This document shows positions 58,688 through 64,000 of a stretch of 64,000 nt of DNA, in pieces. Positions within the stretch are counted from its first letter, which is position 1. The number at the start of each line of letters is the position of its first letter. The translations under genes were made by a program, and so were the position numbers. Under the pieces are notes generated by a model, which saw nothing but the letters and a program-made list of their open reading frames with translations, did no database searches and was not told the origin of the DNA. The DNA is from an uncultured Prevotella sp. (GTDB lineage Bacteria > Bacteroidota > Bacteroidia > Bacteroidales > Bacteroidaceae): NCBI GenBank assembly GCA_900551055.1, contig URUK01000012.1:5436-69435 (forward strand). Direction: 5' to 3'.

Positions 58688-60127
58688 TCAATAGAGAGGT
58701 GTGACCGAACATGCATTTGGCGCCCTGATGCGTATTGATTTCGCGATTGTCGGTGCAATGCGGTCTATTGTTATGGGAGTTGTGACTGTTTTTGCCGTTA
58801 TTCCAGTACCGTAAAATATGAGTGGAAACGGCATCGTACTTTCTTTCGATGTGTATTGTTGGAATTTCTCCTCGTTCAGCAGCTTCCATCCGGGTGACAC
58901 TTCTACAATAAGGTCGCCGCAGTTGTTGGGGTAAAACCAGTTACGTAGCCGTGAACTGTTGCTGTCACCGGATAAAAGCAGGTTCTTGCTTGTGAACACA
59001 TTGCTTACTCCCGACAACTGCATAAGGAATGTCTGTGCACGGCTTAGCAGCTCGCTTGTATTTATGCGCTTTTGCTCAATCAGCTGTATGTCAAGGTAAA
59101 GCTGGTTGTAGAAGCAGCTTTCCACGTACTTGTCTTGTCCGTAAATCGCACCGAGGTACATGTTCAACAGGTTGGCGGTGCGGTTAACGTAGAATGTTCC
59201 GTTAGGAATGCGGTATTTGGAATAGTCTATGTCCTGCTCGTTGCAGTAGCCAGTGCTTGTCACAACGAAGAGCACATTGTGCTTGCCGACCTTGCTTTCG
59301 ATTTGCGTCACAAGCTTGTCAAGCTCCTTGTCCAGTTGGATGTATTTGTATTGTAGCAGTTGCTTGTTCAGGACATCCTTCTCGATGGGTACCTTCGCGT
59401 CATACACCAGCGACAACATGTCAGGCACATTGTCGTTACCCATTCCGTTTGACGCAATGCACTGGAGGGCTATGTTCGTAATGTTCGCATTGATGTTGTC
59501 GGCTGTCAGTGCGTCAGTGTATATAAGATTGTAGCCTTCAAGCCATTGAGGAGCTTTCTTAAAGTAGTATTTTGACGAGCACCAGCACTTGCTGTCCTCA
59601 TTGAACCATATTGCGCCGTCGGCGGCATGGCCTCCACCTATTACTGCCGCATCGCGGTTCATTGCGATGCTGTATACGATAGCCGTGCCTTCGGTGGCGA
59701 TTTTCAGTTCGTCGTTTATTGTCGTCGTCGCAATGTTCTTGGGCGAAGTGCGCTCTTTGGTGAAGATGCCTTCATAGTCGTTGTCGTCAACGCAATTCAC
59801 CTGAACAAGCGAATTCTTGTCAAGCCACCTGAAACCGGTGATGCCGTTGTTTGACGGCGAGGTCCCAGTTGCGATTGACGCGATTGACGAGGCACGGTCA
59901 ACAGGGGCGAAAGTGTATTGTGCGTTATTGTACACCGCTCCTTCCTTGAGCAGTTTCCTGAAGCCGTTTTCCCCATACGACGGCATGAACGCCTCGATGT
60001 AGTCGGTGCGGAGCTGGTCTATGGTGATGCCTACTACGAGCCTTGGCACAGGTCGTGACACTTGCGCCCCGGCGACTCCGCCGGTGATGGCGGCAAGTAT
60101 GGCTGCTGTTATATATTTGTTTATCAT
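58688..60127 (-). CDS. Alkaline phosphatase-fold protein lacking catalytic residues (predicted pseudoenzyme)
   Basis: The 479-residue protein has a signal peptide (to AGAQ, residue 22) and the fold landmarks of PafA-type alkaline phosphatases: VVGITIDQLRTDYIEAF (first metal Asp37), SIASIATGTSPSNNGITGF and C-terminal PFPLIFYGTGI. The nucleophile Thr position, by alignment to the PTYTGPGHASI motif, is Arg78. The Lys/Arg pair region reads SIAMNRDAAV, and the usual ADHG metal site reads VVTSTGY (288-294). Most metal ligands are missing, so catalysis is unlikely. It lies between DUF4105 and secA, 9 bases after the former, so a role in envelope assembly is possible. Confidence 0.8.
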   Translation of the reverse strand: MINKYITAAILAAITGGVAGAQVSRPVPRLVVGITIDQLRTDYIEAFMPSYGENGFRKLLKEGAVYNNAQYTFAPVDRASSIASIATGTSPSNNGITGFRWLDKNSLVQVNCVDDNDYEGIFTKERTSPKNIATTTINDELKIATEGTAIVYSIAMNRDAAVIGGGHAADGAIWFNEDSKCWCSSKYYFKKAPQWLEGYNLIYTDALTADNINANITNIALQCIASNGMGNDNVPDMLSLVYDAKVPIEKDVLNKQLLQYKYIQLDKELDKLVTQIESKVGKHNVLFVVTSTGYCNEQDIDYSKYRIPNGTFYVNRTANLLNMYLGAIYGQDKYVESCFYNQLYLDIQLIEQKRINTSELLSRAQTFLMQLSGVSNVFTSKNLLLSGDSNSSRLRNWFYPNNCGDLIVEVSPGWKLLNEEKFQQYTSKESTMPFPLIFYGTGITAKTVTTPITIDRIAPTIAKSIRIRAPNACSVTPLY

Positions 60128-60136
60128 TTGTTTATT

Positions 60137-61360
60137 TTACAGGTGTTTGGCTTGCCTGACTGTGTTCCACACACATCTTAGCAGCAAAGATGATGCCAAA
60201 ATATACATTCCTTCTGCATATTGCTGAAAAAATCCGCAAAGGAAGAACATCGCCAGCACGGCGGCACTCCATGGCCAGAAGCGTGACGGCTTGCCTTTTG
60301 CCGCTTTTTTTGTCACGCTGTATGCGAAGAACAGCGGCAGCGGATTGAGCAGCAATACTTGAAGGTTGGTATTAGTAGCGGGAAGTTCCGAGAAGAACAT
60401 CATGAAGATAATTATTCCCGCGCATCCGTCAAGAACCATTAGTACGGTGTCGAGTACCCAAAATCTTTTCCTTGTGGTGATTTCGAGCACTGTCATTGCT
60501 GCCACAACGGCGAATATTATCCAGGCGCATGTGCTTGGGCGCAGTGGGAAACTGCTACCTTGTCGTAACGCCGGGTAGTCAGTTATGCAGGCAGACCGCT
60601 TCACCAACGGTTTTGTGCTGCCGTCTTTACATGTTATACGGGCTTTGTCAAAATCCTCTTTCAAGAAGAATGGCAGGAACTGCCGCTCTGAAAGGGTTGT
60701 CTTGCTGTCGGCTTTTACACCGAGCAGCAGGTCGTTGCCGAAGCGTGCCCACGGCGAGTCTTCGTTGAATGAGTGTATGAGTTCGCGGTATGAAGGGTAC
60801 TTCTGTCCGGTTCCGGGGAAACTCACACGCCCCTCGATGTTGTCAATCAGGATGTCCCTTGCCCTCGTCGTACAGTTGTCATAGAAGTAATTGTAGCGGT
60901 AGACCCTGTTGTGAGGCAGGTAGTTGTTGTCAATTGCGTCGCGTATTGCGGCTTTTTCTTTTGCTGACAAGTTAAGTTCCTGCTGGTAGACCGGGCGTCC
61001 TTCCTTTTCGTATTCCATGCGGAAATAGTCGAAAGGCACTATTCCCATTTCGTAATCAGTCCGTCCGAAAATAAACCGCAGGACAAAAAAAGGCTGGCTG
61101 AACGAAAAAACTCCATAGTTTACTGCAACATCTATACCTTTATTATAATCGGTATAGCGTATGGCCGTATGCCCGTAAAGGCTGTAAACCTCGTTTCCGG
61201 GAGCACAAGTAAGCAGGCTGATCTTTATCGAATCGCAGTCCGTGTTTGGCTTCGCGTCAGGAGTGGAAGCGTGTATCTCGCTGCATGTCAGCGAGATAAG
61301 GCAAATGATGGCCGACGCAAAGATATGTATAACGCGTTTCACGGTGCAAAAATACTTCAT
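60137..61360 (-). CDS. DUF4105 (Lnb N-terminal) membrane protein
   Basis: The 407-residue protein has a signal or anchor sequence, then a periplasmic DUF4105 domain with SLLTCAPGNEVYSLYGHTAIR and YNYFYDNCTTRARDIL, whose His and Cys resemble the papain-like residues of NlpC/P60-related enzymes. Five hydrophobic helices close the C-terminal 120 residues. The start is uncertain: ATGs at 61369 and 61360 lie near or upstream of a -7 box at 61347-61354, and a GTG at 61342 (KRVIHIFASAIIC) would give a neat signal peptide. It precedes the pseudophosphatase by 9 bases. Confidence 0.8.
   Translation of the reverse strand: MKYFCTVKRVIHIFASAIICLISLTCSEIHASTPDAKPNTDCDSIKISLLTCAPGNEVYSLYGHTAIRYTDYNKGIDVAVNYGVFSFSQPFFVLRFIFGRTDYEMGIVPFDYFRMEYEKEGRPVYQQELNLSAKEKAAIRDAIDNNYLPHNRVYRYNYFYDNCTTRARDILIDNIEGRVSFPGTGQKYPSYRELIHSFNEDSPWARFGNDLLLGVKADSKTTLSERQFLPFFLKEDFDKARITCKDGSTKPLVKRSACITDYPALRQGSSFPLRPSTCAWIIFAVVAAMTVLEITTRKRFWVLDTVLMVLDGCAGIIIFMMFFSELPATNTNLQVLLLNPLPLFFAYSVTKKAAKGKPSRFWPWSAAVLAMFFLCGFFQQYAEGMYILASSLLLRCVWNTVRQAKHL
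61347..61354 (-). promoter_or_regulatory. -7 box inside the annotated start of the DUF4105 gene
   Basis: TATTTTTG on the minus strand. If used, transcription begins at about 61342, pointing to the GTG start. Confidence 0.4.
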
Positions 61361-61536
61361 ATTTCTCATTTTGCGCACTATTATTCCAAAATTTTTCAAT
61401 AATTTTGCAGGCTGTAAACAAAAGCTGGGCTCATGTGCTTTACGGACTATGTGACGCGCTGTGAGTAGAAAATGTACAGCTGTTTGTAATGCGGCTCATA
61501 ACTGACTGGCAGCCAGATACTTGCCGTTGGCGTTTT

Positions 61537-61624
61537 AAAAGGCCGTGTTTCGGACAGTAAAAGGCCACCTTTTGGAGCCTGAAAGGCCGTCTTTTAGACG
61601 CTAAAAGACCGTCAATCGCATGGT
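61537..61624. repeat. 22-bp repeat array G (four units)
   Basis: Units at 61537, 61559, 61581 and 61603 have cores AAAAGGCCGTGTTTCGGA, AAAAGGCCACCTTTTGGA, GAAAGGCCGTCTTTTAGA and AAAAGACCGTCAATCGCA. It is the only array in a divergent intergenic region. Confidence 0.9.
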
Positions 61625-61772
61625 GACGCATGTTTGGCGGTTCTGCTGAAGCAGGAGGGCGGTATCTGGCATGGGGCTATTTAACGTGCCTGCGCTAAAC
61701 CGCTATTGGTATAGAGATATATGAAAAATATCTTTAACTTTTGGTTTATTTAACTGCAAGCAGCTGTGCCGA

Positions 61773-61804
61773 TTTGGATTTTTCAGAAAAAATGCCCATC
61801 TTTG
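61773..61804 (+). promoter_or_regulatory. Promoter of OMP-lptC operon
   Basis: TTTG (61773-61776), a 20-base spacer and CATCTTTG (61797-61804), one mismatch from TAnnTTTG, 50 bases before the ATG. Confidence 0.6.
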
Positions 61805-61854
61805 CAGTCGATTTTGTCGTCCGCACGGGCTTAACAGAATATTTTGAATAGGAA

Positions 61855-63159
61855 ATGAATTTTTATAAAAGAGCATTAAGTATTGTTGCGCTGGCGACGG
61901 TTTGCATCCTTCCAACGGCAGCCCAAAGCGGCACAAACTCACCTTACAGCCAGTACGGACTTGGCTTGTTGAACGAGCAGTCAAGCGGTTTCAACAGGGG
62001 CATGAACGGCTTGGGGCTTGGATTCAGGGAACACAATCAGGTGAATTACATCAACCCGGCATCATATTCGGCAGTGGATTCGCTGACGTTCATATTCGAT
62101 GTTGGCATGTCGGGACAGATTACGAATTTCGAGGAGAACGGACAGAAGAGGAATGCAAAGAACGCCGATTTTGAATATGCTGTAGCGGCGTTCCGCGCTT
62201 TCAAGCATGTCGGCGTAAGCTTCGGAATAATTCCTATGACAAATGTCGGCTATAACTATTCAATGGCCGGATACCTGAACAGCGACAGAAACTCCGGATA
62301 TATCAATACGTATGCAGGTAACGGTGGCTTGCACCAGTTTTACATCGGTGCCGGATGGGAATTTGTCAAGGGCCTGTCTGTCGGAGCAAACATCTCTTAT
62401 TTATGGGGAGACATTGAGCGCTCGGTCATCAACAGCTATACCGATCGCTACATAAACACCTTGTCAAAATATTATACAGCTACGGTAAGCAACTACAAAC
62501 TTGATTTCGGCTTGCAGTATTCGCTCGCCATAGACAAAAAAAATGCGCTTACGCTCGGCCTTACCTATGGGCTCGGGCATAAGCTTAACGCCGACCCGCA
62601 ATGCATGGTAATATCGAACAACTCGATGACGGCAGTTGCAGACACAGCATCGTTTACCGTGAATAACGGGCTTGAGATACCAACTACGTTTGGTGCGGGG
62701 CTTTCGTGGAACCATGCTGACAAGCTGAAACTTGGAGCCGACTTTTCATATCAGAAGTGGGGCAGCCTGGAGTTCCCGGTATACAGGGTTGTGAACGAAA
62801 CACCTTCATACGAACTTACGGACAACTATTATTCCGACCGATACAAGGTGACCTTTGGTGGAGAATTCTGCAACAATTGGGAGAGCCGAAGGTTTTTTGA
62901 CCGAGTACGTTTCCGCGCTGGCGTGTCCTACGCGTCTTCATATTATAAGGTCAACGGAATTGACGGTCCTGACGAAATCAGTGCCAGCATAGGTTTCGGA
63001 ATACCGATAATAAACGCTTATAACAACCGTTCCGTACTTAATATTTCCGGACAATGGGTTCATTCGTCGGCTAAAGGTCTGCTGACGGAAAATACTTTCC
63101 GCATCAATATCGGAATAACGTTTAATGAGCGGTGGTTTATGAAGTGGAAAGTTGATTGA
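61855..63159 (+). CDS. Outer-membrane beta-barrel protein (FadL/OmpP1-like)
   Basis: The 434-residue protein has a signal peptide (to TAAQS, about residue 24) and the N-terminal SPYSQYGLGLL...NRGMNGLGLGFREHNQVNYINPASYSAVDSLTF motif of Bacteroidota long-chain-transport-type barrels. Alternating strands follow, ending with the aromatic strand FRINIGITFNERWFMKWKVD. It likely lets hydrophobic compounds or other solutes through the outer membrane; the substrate is unknown. lptC follows 25 bases later, so it is probably co-expressed. Confidence 0.85.
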   Translation: MNFYKRALSIVALATVCILPTAAQSGTNSPYSQYGLGLLNEQSSGFNRGMNGLGLGFREHNQVNYINPASYSAVDSLTFIFDVGMSGQITNFEENGQKRNAKNADFEYAVAAFRAFKHVGVSFGIIPMTNVGYNYSMAGYLNSDRNSGYINTYAGNGGLHQFYIGAGWEFVKGLSVGANISYLWGDIERSVINSYTDRYINTLSKYYTATVSNYKLDFGLQYSLAIDKKNALTLGLTYGLGHKLNADPQCMVISNNSMTAVADTASFTVNNGLEIPTTFGAGLSWNHADKLKLGADFSYQKWGSLEFPVYRVVNETPSYELTDNYYSDRYKVTFGGEFCNNWESRRFFDRVRFRAGVSYASSYYKVNGIDGPDEISASIGFGIPIINAYNNRSVLNISGQWVHSSAKGLLTENTFRINIGITFNERWFMKWKVD

Positions 63160-63184
63160 AACAGGATAAAAAACTTTTGGCAAC

Positions 63185-63820
63185 TTGAAGTTAATTCCCT
63201 TCATACTCGTTGTTTTGTTTGCCTTCCTCGGTTGTCAGGAAAGGAAGGAACACATCGCGCCGGCAGTTAACCCAAGAGACTCCGTATCGACAATGGTGAC
63301 CTATGGCGTAAACATGCTTGTGTCTGATTCGGGCATGATGAAATACCGCATAGTGTCGGAATGCTGGGAGGCAAATCAGGCGAAGAAACCTTCACGGTGG
63401 ATATTCGAGAAGGGACTGTTTCTAGAACAGTTTGACCCGAAATTCCACGTTGAGGCTTATATACAATGTGACACGGCTTATTATTTTGACCAGGAAAAGT
63501 TATGGGAACTGCGTGGCCGTGTCCGTGTGAAAAACATTGAGGGGCTACGCTTTTCAAGTGAAGAGTTGTTTTGGGATCAAAACAAACACGAACTTTACAG
63601 TAATAAATATTCGAAACTTGTTACCCCGGAAAGGGAGATGGAAGGCACTTATTTCCGGAGTGACGAACGCATGACGCGCTATACTATTACAAATTCAAAG
63701 GGTGCTTTTGTGAAAGGAGGCGTGGTTGAAAACGAAGGCGACAGCATCTTGACAGCTCCGGATACGGTCAAGGCGAAAAAGAGGCTGCCCACTACACCGA
63801 CTGCAAGGAAAACGCATTGA
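63185..63820 (+). CDS. lptC: LPS export protein LptC, TTG start
   Basis: The 211-residue lipoprotein has a signal peptide with lipobox FLGC (Cys at about residue 17), followed by PRDSVSTMVTYGVNMLVSDSGMMKYRIVS and the LptC/OstA-like half-jellyroll (AYIQCDTAYYFDQEKLWELRGRVRVKN, then ELYSNKY). It hands lipopolysaccharide from LptFG to LptA. The only start that keeps the signal peptide is TTG at 63185; upstream the frame has a stop at 63067 and no ATG or GTG. The Lpt permease is at 34 kb. Confidence 0.88.
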   Translation: MKLIPFILVVLFAFLGCQERKEHIAPAVNPRDSVSTMVTYGVNMLVSDSGMMKYRIVSECWEANQAKKPSRWIFEKGLFLEQFDPKFHVEAYIQCDTAYYFDQEKLWELRGRVRVKNIEGLRFSSEELFWDQNKHELYSNKYSKLVTPEREMEGTYFRSDERMTRYTITNSKGAFVKGGVVENEGDSILTAPDTVKAKKRLPTTPTARKTH

Positions 63821-63876
63821 AAGTGTCCTTAAACTGATTAAACAAGAGATAGGAACAACTTTTTATCGGAAAAATC

Positions 63877-63906
63877 ATTGTTTTTATTTTCTTTTTTGTA
63901 ATTTTG
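63877..63906 (+). promoter_or_regulatory. Promoter of peptidylprolyl isomerase gene
   Basis: TAATTTTG (63899-63906) with ATTG (63877-63880) 18 bases upstream; the ATG is at 63969. Confidence 0.5.
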
Positions 63907-63968
63907 TGCGCTAAATTGCAATATGATAATTCCTGTTTGAATAAATTAAAAAATAAATAATTGTAATA

Positions 63969-64000
63969 ATGGCAGTATTAGGAAAAATCAGAAGCAAAGG
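63969..64000 (+). CDS. Peptidylprolyl isomerase (SurA/PpiD-like), first codons
   Basis: Only the first 10 residues and part of the next are in the window: MAVLGKIRSK. This matches the opening of the Bacteroidota PpiD/SurA-type folding factor (M-A-x-L-x-K-I-R-x-K/R-G), and the position after lptC is usual for it. The rest lies beyond the right edge. Confidence 0.5.
   Translation, partial: MAVLGKIRSK

Larger units (their letters stand above)
61361..61854. other. Divergent region upstream of DUF4105 and OMP genes
   Basis: 494 bases without a gene: a plus-strand TAATTTTG at 61400-61407 of unknown use, about 125 bases with nothing named, array G, another 150 bases with nothing seen, and the OMP promoter at 61773-61804. 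Confidence 0.5.

Noticed and set aside
11087..61624. CRISPR interpretation of the 22-bp arrays
   Set aside because: Units have no invariant repeat plus unique 30-40-base spacers; the variable part is only about four to seven bases and no cas genes are present.

Overview
The window comes from the chromosome of a Bacteroidota member, most likely Prevotellaceae (Prevotella in the broad sense). The evidence is repeated promoters of the form TTTG-N19/20-TAnnTTTG with no Shine-Dalgarno dependence, two proteins with type IX secretion sorting domains, a FeoA-FeoB fusion, the rluD-like/menF-D-B-C-E order, a homoserine kinase of the phosphoglycerate-mutase type between thrA and thrC, and the ftsK-lolA pair. 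No rRNA, phage, insertion sequence or CRISPR array was seen.

Layout: 0-6 kb (minus) holds phoH-purC-menG-aroE, the start of purM, and pepD with a downstream lipoprotein. 6-11 kb (plus) holds a small membrane protein, an OmpH/Skp-like lipoprotein, a type-B T9SS cargo and uvrA. 11.5-13.9 kb (minus) holds a type II pantothenate kinase and infC-rpmI-rplT. 14.2-19.3 kb (plus, very GC-rich) is the threonine block thrA-apgM-thrC. 19.3-21.1 kb is an accessory island: a microsatellite hairpin, a 22-bp repeat array, two AT-rich membrane-anchored ORFs and a broken Rhs fragment. 21.1-27.8 kb (minus) is the menaquinone operon, which ends the pathway with menG at 1 kb. 28-32.9 kb holds small housekeeping genes, nspC, four tRNAs, ssb and a phosphopantetheinyl transferase. 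33-42.7 kb (minus) holds a DEAD helicase, lptF/G, tgt, lon, tilS, rlmI and a 3'-5' exonuclease. 42.8-47.5 kb (plus) holds ftsK, lolA and a DUF5687 permease. 47.7-61.4 kb (minus) holds a BspA-like LRR protein, thrS, feoAB, an ABC ATPase, secA, a degenerate alkaline-phosphatase-fold protein and a DUF4105 protein. 61.8-64 kb (plus) holds an outer-membrane barrel, lptC and the first codons of a peptidylprolyl isomerase.

The most striking unexplained structure is a family of seven intergenic arrays built from exactly 22-bp units (consensus RAAAGGCCGYCTTTTGCA plus 4 variable bases), three to four units each. They lie near 11.1, 19.5, 29.3, 39.4, 47.6, 54.1 and 61.5 kb, so one occurs every 6.5-10 kb. 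Adjacent units form quasi-palindromes, and two of these are perfect 37-bp palindromes. The arrays occur in convergent, tandem and divergent intergenic regions, so ordinary termination does not explain them. Other points of note are a G-tract frameshift in the first island ORF, the Rhs remnant, a predicted pseudophosphatase next to secA, a possible small RNA at 11.3 kb, a Tgt without its zinc cysteines, and a potential G-quadruplex between apgM and thrC.
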